The notes beneath the pieces were generated by a model that made no database searches, was not told where the DNA came from, and saw nothing but the letters and a program-made list of their open reading frames with translations. Positions 1 to 5,000 of a DNA stretch of 5,000 bases are shown here, piece by piece. A program made the translations under genes and the position numbers. Each line of letters begins with the position of its first letter. Position 1 is the first letter of the stretch. The DNA comes from Opitutia bacterium (GTDB lineage: Bacteria > Verrucomicrobiota > Verrucomicrobiia > Opitutales > JANYEO01), in the NCBI GenBank assembly GCA_025363025.1, contig JANYEO010000067.1, forward strand, positions 1 to 5,000. The letters are read 5' to 3'.

Positions 1-539
1 ATCTTTAAGCGGGTAGCTTCTGCAACCGCAATATATTGAGTCTTGCTATCAACAATAAAGAGGGCAGCCGGCAGATCTTTAACGCCTTGAAGGCCTTCGA
101 AGTTCCGGTGCATACGCGCCATTTCCCGGCGGATAACAGCCAACTCTTTTTTAGGAAGCTTGGCCAGCTCGCCATCAGTATCCATGGCCAAGTAGCGTTT
201 ATATTTGTCTAAGCTACGTTTAATCGTCGAAAAATTGGTAAGACACCCGCCCATCCAGCGGCTCGCACAAAACGGCATATTGGCAGCCGTTGCGGATTCG
301 CGGACAATTTCTTGGGCCTGGCGCTTTGTGCCGACAAAGAGAACATCTTTGCCTGAGGCCACTAACTCTTCCAAAAAGGTGCAGGCTTTTTCAAGCTGCG
401 ACATCGTTTTCTCGAGGTTAATAATCGAGATGCCCGATTGATTCCCATGAACAAAGGGCTTCGATTTTGGATTCCACCGGCGTGTTTGGTGACCAAAATG
501 CACCCCGGCTTCTAACATGTCTTGCAGTGTAATATTCAT
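1..539 (-). CDS. rpsB: 30S ribosomal protein S2, partial (N-terminal 179 residues; 3' end outside window)
   Basis: S2 is a structural protein of the small ribosomal subunit, bound between its head and body. Reading the minus strand from the ATG at 539 gives MNITLQDMLEAGVHFGHQT and then RRWNPKSKPF, INLEKT, VLFVGTKRQAQEIV, RWMGG.LTNFSTIKRSL, MARMHRNFEGL, LPAALFIVD and IAVAEATRLK. These are the conserved S2 blocks in the right order. The frame stays open to base 1, where the gene runs off the window about 60-80 codons before the usual S2 end. GGAG on the minus strand (552-549), nine bases before the ATG, fixes the start. The MPFC, MARMHRNFEGL and GISIINLEKT wording fits Verrucomicrobiota/Opitutae S2 from memory. 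tsf (EF-Ts) commonly follows rpsB and may lie beyond the left edge, which is inference. The identification is secure. Confidence 0.97.
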   Translation of the reverse strand, partial: MNITLQDMLEAGVHFGHQTRRWNPKSKPFVHGNQSGISIINLEKTMSQLEKACTFLEELVASGKDVLFVGTKRQAQEIVRESATAANMPFCASRWMGGCLTNFSTIKRSLDKYKRYLAMDTDGELAKLPKKELAVIRREMARMHRNFEGLQGVKDLPAALFIVDSKTQYIAVAEATRLK

Positions 540-548
540 AATTTATGG

Positions 549-552
549 CTCC
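549..552 (-). promoter_or_regulatory. Shine-Dalgarno sequence of rpsB
   Basis: GGAG on the minus strand, with a nine-base spacer to the ATG at 539. It is the only strong ribosome binding site in a normal position among the complete starts in this window, which contrasts with the SD-less starts at 791, 1672 and 3732. Confidence 0.7.
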
Positions 553-657
553 ATACCCTCGAAATGAGCGAAAATCGAGTGCCTAGGATCTTGATAACGA
601 TAAGCTTAAACAATTCCCTTGGACTAAGTACGCTCGCTCAAGCGCCCCAGCCTTTGT

Positions 658-687
658 AAAAGGGAGCCGGAGGATCTAGCCTCTCCC
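658..687 (-). promoter_or_regulatory. Possible hairpin in the rpsB 5' leader (attenuator-like)
   Basis: On the minus strand GGGAG (687-683) pairs with CTCCC (666-662). Inside it AGG (682-680) pairs with CCT (673-671) around the six-base loop CTAGAT, with a CCGG bulge on the 3' arm. Four T residues (661-658) follow directly. A G/C stem plus a short T tail resembles a weak intrinsic terminator or attenuator, about 120 bases before the rpsB start. S2 leaders serve autogenous control in several bacteria, but I do not recognise this as a described motif. The rest of 540-790 holds no gene, and I could not find a convincing rpsB promoter in it. Confidence 0.25.
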
Positions 688-790
688 CCTAAAACGCAAG
701 CCCGAAAATTATTAAAGCTGGATCAATCCTCCTACTTTCGCTCAACTTGATAAACAATATTCAAAACATAAACCCTCTGCCCGCTCTGCT

Positions 791-1519
791 ATGATTTCCT
801 CTCATCATCTACTCATTGGTCTTTTAAGCTTAGCCCTTGGCCTCTTTTCTGGCTGCTCACATTCACCCCTTCAAAATAACCAGGCCCCAGCACCTCAGAC
901 CTCAGCCTCATGCGATCGCCCCAAGCTTTGGGAAAATGATTACGCCACCGCCTGGTCCGTCACACTGGCCCCGCATACAACTTCCGGGCTTAATCAATTC
1001 AAAACCCCGCGCTTAGCGTTTACCAATTGCGATTGCACACTCATTAAGAAGCCTGTTTCTGGCCCGACGCTCACACTTACCTTTAAATCCTACGAACCCA
1101 TATGGTGTGAGCCCGATCAGGTTGACTACCACAGCATCAATCCATCAGAACGACCCATTACATTCACTGTCATTCAATTTAAGCCCAGGGCCCTAAATCT
1201 TCCTGATAATGATAAAGCTAACCAAGCCGCCCACAGTAACGTCCTCTGGGAGAATGATTATGTCTGGGCCTCCGCCTATACCCTTCCAGCCAATACAACA
1301 ACTCCTATGGTCGGAAGCCGCCCTGACCGTATTTTAATAGCAAGCTCCGATTGCACCCTGCAAAAAATTACCGATTCAGGGGAGGTCACGGATCTCCCGT
1401 TTTCCGCGCACACCCCCATTTGGTGCGCAGCCGATACCGAAGCCTATCAAACCCGCAACCCCTCGAATAGCCCCATTGATTTTATAGTTATTCAGTTTAA
1501 GCCAGGCGTCCTGGATTAA
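791..1519 (+). CDS. Predicted lipoprotein with two tandem cupin-like domains
   Basis: This 242-residue protein begins with a signal-peptide-like stretch (hydrophobic LLIGLLSLALGLF, residues 7-19) ending in FSGC, so Cys22 is a likely lipidation site. The n-region has two His but no Lys or Arg, and F at -3 is not the usual lipobox residue. After a Pro/Gln-rich linker (about 23-45) come two copies of one domain, residues 46-132 and 152-238. Each opens LWENDY and ends IQFKP. The pattern (WENDY...TLP...DR...S DCTL...W...NP...PI.F.VIQFK) matches small beta-barrel cupins, but the HxH and later His metal ligands are replaced in both copies. Each copy has Cys in DCTL (82, 188) and PIWC (106, 212). No Shine-Dalgarno is visible before the ATG, and no other in-frame start lies just upstream or downstream. 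A TTGATA (747-752)/TAAACC (769-774) pair is a weak promoter candidate. Substrate and function are unknown. Lipoprotein and duplication are well supported; cupin assignment is fairly likely. Confidence 0.8.
   Translation: MISSHHLLIGLLSLALGLFSGCSHSPLQNNQAPAPQTSASCDRPKLWENDYATAWSVTLAPHTTSGLNQFKTPRLAFTNCDCTLIKKPVSGPTLTLTFKSYEPIWCEPDQVDYHSINPSERPITFTVIQFKPRALNLPDNDKANQAAHSNVLWENDYVWASAYTLPANTTTPMVGSRPDRILIASSDCTLQKITDSGEVTDLPFSAHTPIWCAADTEAYQTRNPSNSPIDFIVIQFKPGVLD
926..1504 (+). repeat. Internal gene duplication: two ungapped 87-residue domain copies
   Basis: Copy 1 is encoded at 926-1186 and copy 2 at 1244-1504. Every residue of copy 1 aligns with the residue 106 positions later, with no gap; by hand count 39 of 87 positions are identical. 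Shared blocks are LWENDY, DCTL, PIWC, NPS..PI and VIQFKP. A 19-residue linker (LPDNDKANQAAH region) joins them. The copies have diverged too far at DNA level to be a recent event. Confidence 0.85.
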
Positions 1520-1671
1520 GATTCTTGACTTCTAATTAACAATCAGCCAGCCTCTCTCCCGTCCCTACTCCGGGACATAAATGCACCTACACGCTTAAAA
1601 ACGCTAATCCACTCAGCCGCCGCATCCTCAATGGGTCGGTAGCTTCGGCTTAATCTTATGTTTTTACGTGT
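1520..1671 (+). other. Intergenic stretch with a small hairpin and a 5-codon mini-ORF before the ABC-F gene
   Basis: GTCCC (1561-1565) and GGGAC (1572-1576) can form a 5-bp stem with a six-base loop. It has no T tail, so it is not a clear terminator for the lipoprotein gene. An ATG at 1581 opens a five-codon reading frame (MHLHA, stop TAA 1596-1598), preceded by GGGA. AGC-TTCG-GCT (1641-1650) could form a three-pair stem with a stable-type tetraloop 21 bases before the ABC-F start. Short leader frames are known ahead of some resistance ABC-F genes, but such short frames arise often by chance. I see no convincing promoter here. Confidence 0.15.
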
Positions 1672-2910
1672 ATGTCCTCCTTTCTGTCTTTTCATGGCCT
1701 TAGCCTAGCCACAAACGGCCAACCCTTTTTCGAAAACGCAATCGCCCAGATTCTTCCGGGGGCCCGCATCGGCCTCATCGGCCCCAATGGAGCGGGTAAA
1801 TCTACTTTGCTAAAAACTTTAGCGGGAAGCTTCGAGCCCTCAAGCGGCTCTATTAAAAAAGCAAGCAACCTAATTACTCGCTATGTTCCTCAATTACCGG
1901 AGGCCTCACGCGCGCTCAGCGGGGCAGAGCATTTCCAAAAAGCCCTTTCAACTGCATTAGCCTCAAATCCAGACCTCCTTCTGCTGGATGAGCCCACTAA
2001 TCATTTAGATGCCTGTAGAAAAAAAGCGCTGATTAATTTCCTCACCCGTTTTCCGGGAGCCATTCTTTTTGCCTCTCATGATGAATCCCTCCTCTCGGCT
2101 CTCGCAGATACCATTTGGTCCATCGATCATAATAGCTTTCAGGTCTATAATTGCTCCTACACCGCTTTTTGCAACACGCGTGCTATTCAAGAAAAGGCTC
2201 AGCTCGAAAAAATAGCTACGATCAAGCGCCAGCTGATCGCCCTGCAAGAAAAATTACAAACCGAAGCCAAACGGGCCGCTCAAAGCCGCCATGCCAATAC
2301 GCACGAAAACGACCGTATGCTCCGCCGAGCCATGCAAGAAAAAGGATCCCGTACCGTGGGCCGCAATCAGAAGAAATTAAACGAAGCAAAAACAACCCTC
2401 GAAGAAGCCCGTGCAGATACCCTTATTATCGAAAAAATAACGCCCCGCTTTTTCTTTGAAGGCAAAAAGAGCGGCACAACCCTTAACATCACCTGCGGCT
2501 CAGTGGCTTATCACGGGCAAGCCCCTCTTATTGATAACATAAATCTTACCCTGGCCCCTGGGGACCGTATCGCCCTTTTAGGAAATAATGCCACAGGTAA
2601 ATCAACCCTTTTAAAAGCAATGCTAGGCGACATGACTATTAAAAGAAAGGGTCACTGGCATATCCCCGACTCCATCGGCTATCTCGATCAACATTACCAA
2701 AATCTTCACCCTAGTAAAACCGTTTTAGACTCCCTTACTCATGCAGCCCCTCATTTAAAAGGAAACGCCCTACGGGAACATTTAGCCCGGTTTCTTTTCA
2801 GAAAACCCGGGGAAGTGAATAAGCCCCTCCTCCACTTATCCGGTGGCGAAAAAGCCCGCCTAAGCCTCGCCCTCCTTTCAGCCAAAGCCCCCTCCTGCTC
2901 GACGAAATAA
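1672..2910 (+). CDS. ABC-F family ATPase, frameshifted: 5' part ending early at TAA 2908-2910
   Basis: ABC-F proteins are soluble two-cassette ATPases that act on the ribosome; many protect it from antibiotics or rescue stalled translation. Cassette 1 shows Walker A GPNGAGKST (37-45), Q-loop YVPQ (71-74), a signature changed to LSGAE (82-86), Walker B LLLLDEPTNHLD (102-113) and H-loop SHD (135-137). A charged helical linker, about 165-250, matches the interdomain arm. Cassette 2 has Walker A GNNATGKST (304-312), GYLDQHY (336-342) and signature LSGGEKARLSLALL (389-402). The frame then leaves the conserved sequence after AKAP and ends with SCSTK; Walker B is found in another frame just downstream. 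Only seven residues separate Q-loop and signature in cassette 1, a compact form I recall from ABC-F proteins of Legionella, Coxiella and Chlamydia-like bacteria, and more loosely from the Msr group. An in-frame TAA at 1651 makes ATG 1672 the first start; no Shine-Dalgarno is visible. As it stands cassette 2 cannot hydrolyse ATP. Confidence 0.9.
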   Translation: MSSFLSFHGLSLATNGQPFFENAIAQILPGARIGLIGPNGAGKSTLLKTLAGSFEPSSGSIKKASNLITRYVPQLPEASRALSGAEHFQKALSTALASNPDLLLLDEPTNHLDACRKKALINFLTRFPGAILFASHDESLLSALADTIWSIDHNSFQVYNCSYTAFCNTRAIQEKAQLEKIATIKRQLIALQEKLQTEAKRAAQSRHANTHENDRMLRRAMQEKGSRTVGRNQKKLNEAKTTLEEARADTLIIEKITPRFFFEGKKSGTTLNITCGSVAYHGQAPLIDNINLTLAPGDRIALLGNNATGKSTLLKAMLGDMTIKRKGHWHIPDSIGYLDQHYQNLHPSKTVLDSLTHAAPHLKGNALREHLARFLFRKPGEVNKPLLHLSGGEKARLSLALLSAKAPSCSTK

Positions 2911-3080
2911 CCAACAACCTCGATTTACCAACCCGCACACACATCTTACAAACCCTCACCGCCTACCCGGGTACGCTAATTGTCATCTCACACGATACTG
3001 ATTTTTTACAACACCTAAAACTTACTGCCTACTATCAAGTAACGGCCCATGGGCTTGCATGCACTTTAAAAACGCCATGA
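2892..3080 (+). pseudogene. Frameshifted C-terminal remainder of the ABC-F ATPase
   Basis: The frame offset by -1 from the upstream reading frame encodes LLLDEITNNLD (Walker B and D-loop), then LPTRTHILQTLTAYPGTL, VISHDTDFLQ with the H-loop His, and a short tail ending CTLKTP before TGA 3078-3080. This is exactly what should follow LSGGEKARLSLALLSAKAP. Joining the two frames gives about 469 residues, a normal ABC-F size. The break lies at the run of five C at 2888-2892. There is no good start codon for separate translation of this piece, so it is read as part of a broken gene. Sequencing error and ribosomal -1 slippage remain possible. The last 59 bases overlap the 3' end of the minus-strand amidotransferase gene. 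Confidence 0.85.
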
Positions 3081-3732
3081 TAATAGGATGCGGACTTTCC
3101 TCCGTTGACCTCATCTGAGGGACAAACAGTGTTCCCATGAAGAAAGGGTGTCCCACTAGCTCAACCACCCGCATATCACCTTCAGCATCTGCACCTGTTG
3201 GACGTAGGGGCCCTTGTTCAAATAAAGCAGAAAATTCAGGATTCACTCCAAAATTGCAGTAATAATTTTCTGTAGCGGTAAGGGCTCCATAAATAGCCGC
3301 CACTTTCGAATCCGGTTTAAATGTTAATAACATCTCCCGCCCAGCTAATGAGCAAGTTAAGGGCGCAATAAATAACTGGGACGCATCAGGCGCATACTCT
3401 GCATGGGCCGCATCTTTATACCCAAGTACATTGCGCGCGTATTCTAAAATAATATGCTGAAACCCGCCACATGTCCCCAGACAAGGCACCCCTTTTTCTC
3501 GCGCCCACCTGATAACCCGCAAACCCTTCTCTAAGTTTTTATACGGGCCGCCCGGCGCCATCCACACGCCCTGGTAGCTAGCCAACAATTCAGGCGTTAT
3601 AGCTTCCGTTGATACCCAATCAGCTTGCACCCTTAATCCGAGCGTTTGATTAGCATGCTTAATCGCCGCATCCGTTGCGACATGCGAAGGGGCTTTGGGG
3701 TTATGCTCCCCTATAATAGCGAGCTTAGGCAT
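3022..3732 (-). CDS. Class I glutamine-amidotransferase-like protein, CTP synthase C-terminal-region-related
   Basis: This 236-residue protein has the single-domain GATase fold found in the C-terminal half of CTP synthase (PyrG). Visible marks are AIIGEHNP.APSH at the N-terminus, WMAPGGPYKN (57-66, oxyanion region), the nucleophile elbow LGTCGGFQH (85-93, Cys88), CSLAGRE (127-133), YYCNFGVNPEF (157-167) and GHPFFMGTLF (194-203). It matches a family often annotated as CTP synthase C-terminal region-related (seleno)protein, as I recall it; this member uses ordinary Cys codons. PyrG has FHPEF where this protein has FVPQM (203-207), so the standard catalytic His and Glu are absent, and glutaminase activity is doubtful. 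There is no amidoligase domain, so it is not CTP synthase. It lies 47 bases behind the hydrolase gene on the same strand. The start ATG has no Shine-Dalgarno, but promoter-like boxes sit directly upstream. Its substrate is unknown. Confidence 0.85.
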   Translation of the reverse strand: MPKLAIIGEHNPKAPSHVATDAAIKHANQTLGLRVQADWVSTEAITPELLASYQGVWMAPGGPYKNLEKGLRVIRWAREKGVPCLGTCGGFQHIILEYARNVLGYKDAAHAEYAPDASQLFIAPLTCSLAGREMLLTFKPDSKVAAIYGALTATENYYCNFGVNPEFSALFEQGPLRPTGADAEGDMRVVELVGHPFFMGTLFVPQMRSTEESPHPIIMAFLKCMQAHGPLLDSRQ

Positions 3733-3740
3733 TTTGAAAA

Positions 3741-3768
3741 AATATAATATGGGAAACGATTAAGACAA
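3741..3768 (-). promoter_or_regulatory. Candidate promoter for the amidotransferase-like gene, giving a nearly leaderless transcript
   Basis: On the minus strand TTGTCT (3768-3763) and TATATT (3746-3741) are separated by 16 bases and match sigma-70 boxes at four and five of six positions. A start point about seven bases past the -10 box would fall within a few bases of the ATG at 3732. That fits the absence of a Shine-Dalgarno sequence. A perfect TTGACA (3779-3774) just upstream overlaps the end of the hydrolase gene but has no -10 box at normal distance. Read-through from the hydrolase gene is also possible. Confidence 0.35.
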
Positions 3769-3779
3769 TCCTCTGTCAA

Positions 3780-4883
3780 TTAATCCAGCGGACTCCCCGT
3801 GCATTGTTTAATAGCCAGCATAACCTGATCAAAACTTGCAGCGTTATTACTGAGCACCACAATGTGCAAATCATAGTCCTTTAAATAGGCAAGATAGCTC
3901 CGATAGCTATCAACCTCTCCTTCAAACGCAATCAAAGACCCCTGCTGCGTTGCTATGGTCTCAAGCCCTATATTAACCAAACCGTCTTGATCATTATAAC
4001 AATAGCTTTCGAGCATTACGTGTCTAACTTCAAAAGGTAGATCTACATGTAAATAACGATTCCAGCGCAATAAATCCATGAAAGAAGCAACGACATTGCC
4101 AGCCCCCAACGCATTTGCCATATCGATAAAAACTGCTTCGTTCAAATTAGAAGCCAATTGCTCAAAGCGTTTTTCTTGTTTCAAGGCCCAGTAATTACCA
4201 CTAATAGGTGCATGCGCCGTGTCCATTTTTTCCGGGCCCTTAATTAAATTACAGAAGGCTATCTCAAAATTTATCTGTAACGCTTCCTCGATCAACTTAG
4301 CCAATAGAAAATAATTAGTATCAGAATATTGATATTTTTTAGAGGCATCAAAGGTTACACATTTTAAAAGTATGATGGGATCAATCGGTTCATTTAATGC
4401 TTCGCGTTTCTTTAATTCATACTCATAAAAAGCAATATAACCGGAAAGACCTGATTGATGAGTTAACAAATCTAACAAGGATACTTCACTAACCCAGGGC
4501 TTATTAACGTCTTTTAATATTTCAGAGAAAGGGAAAGCCTCTAGTAACTTTTGTTTTAATAGTGCACTTAAGTCTCCCAAGGGATGCTGTTTTTTCAAAA
4601 CCTCGAAGAGCATCAAAGCGGTCATTTGCTTCGCAATGGATCCAATGTAAAACTGTGATTCACGCATTACATCAACACTGGTATAGACGTTATCGCCCTC
4701 TCTCCCACTAATAGCAACTATACTTCCCCGCAACTCAGGATGTATGTCCTGCATAACTTGTCTAAATAATTTCATCGGTTCATTAAAATAAAAAACAGGA
4801 CGGACACTACATGCAGTCCCCATCGCGCTCACAACTAATACAATGTGCACAAAAACAAATCGAGCGGATTGAAAAAACATCAT
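3780..4883 (-). CDS. Exported serine hydrolase of the class C beta-lactamase/esterase superfamily
   Basis: These penicillin-recognising-fold enzymes use a Ser-x-x-Lys pair for acyl-enzyme chemistry on beta-lactams, peptides or esters. Numbered from the ATG at 4883 (367 residues), the marks are FYIGSIAKQMTA (Ser82, Lys85), LLDLLTHQSGL (136-146), YQYSDTNYFLLAKLIEE (second motif YSD, 186-188), GAGNVVASFMDLLRWNRYL (260-278) and a C-terminal strand ending HIVVLSNN (about 340-347). The third motif, normally KTG, HxG or WGG, reads FEG (320-322). The N-terminus MMFFQSARFVFVHIVLVV...ACS is a signal-peptide or membrane-anchor stretch, so the catalytic domain should lie outside the cytoplasm. A TTG at 4919 with AGGG seven bases before it is the longer alternative, but it adds 12 residues with three acidic positions ahead of the signal. 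The gene is more AT-rich than its neighbours. Whether it hydrolyses beta-lactams cannot be told from sequence; a peptidase or esterase role is at least as likely. Confidence 0.85.
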   Translation of the reverse strand: MMFFQSARFVFVHIVLVVSAMGTACSVRPVFYFNEPMKLFRQVMQDIHPELRGSIVAISGREGDNVYTSVDVMRESQFYIGSIAKQMTALMLFEVLKKQHPLGDLSALLKQKLLEAFPFSEILKDVNKPWVSEVSLLDLLTHQSGLSGYIAFYEYELKKREALNEPIDPIILLKCVTFDASKKYQYSDTNYFLLAKLIEEALQINFEIAFCNLIKGPEKMDTAHAPISGNYWALKQEKRFEQLASNLNEAVFIDMANALGAGNVVASFMDLLRWNRYLHVDLPFEVRHVMLESYCYNDQDGLVNIGLETIATQQGSLIAFEGEVDSYRSYLAYLKDYDLHIVVLSNNAASFDQVMLAIKQCTGSPLD

Positions 4884-4928
4884 TTCATTAAGCTCAAACG
4901 ATTCGTACAAACTTTGCAAAGGCTGTCC

Positions 4929-5000
4929 CTATAAGCCTCCAAGCATCGCCTGCACAGTCATCTCAAATTGATCTAAAGGCACTTCATAATCAAGATCATG
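4929..5000 (-). CDS. 3' end of an unidentified gene (last 23 codons and stop)
   Basis: From the right edge one minus-strand frame is open for 23 codons (HDLDYEVPLDQ, then FEMTVQAMLGGL) and ends in TAG at 4931-4929; the other two minus frames contain stops at once. The stop lies 9 bases before the TTG, or 45 bases before the ATG, of the hydrolase gene on the same strand, so the two may share an operon. The fragment is too short to assign a product, and an open stretch of this length can occur by chance. Confidence 0.4.
   Translation of the reverse strand, partial: HDLDYEVPLDQFEMTVQAMLGGL

Noticed and set aside
205..441. 78-codon open frame on the plus strand
   Set aside because: It lies wholly antisense to the clear rpsB coding sequence and resembles no protein I know.
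747..774. TTGATA-16-TAAACC as a firm promoter for the lipoprotein gene
   Set aside because: The -10 box matches consensus at only three positions, so it is mentioned but not listed as a feature.
1561..1576. GTCCC/GGGAC hairpin as a terminator of the lipoprotein gene
   Set aside because: Only five pairs and no T run on either strand.
2005..2247. 80-codon open frame on the minus strand
   Set aside because: Antisense shadow inside the ABC-F gene, whose Walker B and H-loop are encoded by the same bases.
2151..2459. 102-codon open frame on the plus strand, very basic
   Set aside because: Out-of-frame shadow of the ABC-F interdomain linker, whose charged helical sequence in the true frame fits the family.
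1672..4919. Antibiotic-resistance island (ABC-F plus beta-lactamase-like gene)
   Set aside because: The ABC-F gene is broken, the hydrolase superfamily is mostly not true beta-lactamases, the genes face each other, and there are no mobile-element marks.

Overview
The window looks like chromosomal DNA from a bacterium of the Verrucomicrobiota, probably near Opitutae/Puniceicoccales. The best guide is the partial ribosomal protein S2 gene on the minus strand at the left edge: its wording (HRNFEGL, MPFC..RWMGG, GISIINLEKT) resembles Opitutae S2 as I remember it. This placement comes from memory of the family, not from a search.

Layout, left to right: rpsB (minus, cut by the window edge); a 251-base divergent intergenic stretch holding the rpsB leader; a plus-strand predicted lipoprotein made of two tandem cupin-like domains; a 152-base gap; a plus-strand ABC-F ATPase broken by a frameshift just before its second Walker B; then, convergent to it and overlapping its remnant by 59 bases, a minus-strand cluster. 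In transcription order that cluster is the last codons of an unidentified gene (right edge), a secreted or membrane-anchored serine beta-lactamase-like hydrolase, and a stand-alone glutamine-amidotransferase-like protein related to the C-terminal half of CTP synthase.

No shared pathway is evident and I see no mobile element, CRISPR array, tRNA or rRNA. The recurring theme is degeneration of expected motifs. The double cupin lacks all its metal-ligand histidines but carries a matched cysteine pair in each domain. The amidotransferase keeps its nucleophilic Cys but not the usual His/Glu pair. The hydrolase has a changed third motif. The ABC-F gene is frameshifted, and the geometry suggests a 7-base loss rather than a single-base slip. 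I found no clear new multi-gene system. The double cupin and the broken ABC-F gene most deserve a second look.

rpsB has a clear Shine-Dalgarno sequence, but three of the other genes do not; at least one has promoter-like boxes placed so that its transcript would be nearly leaderless.
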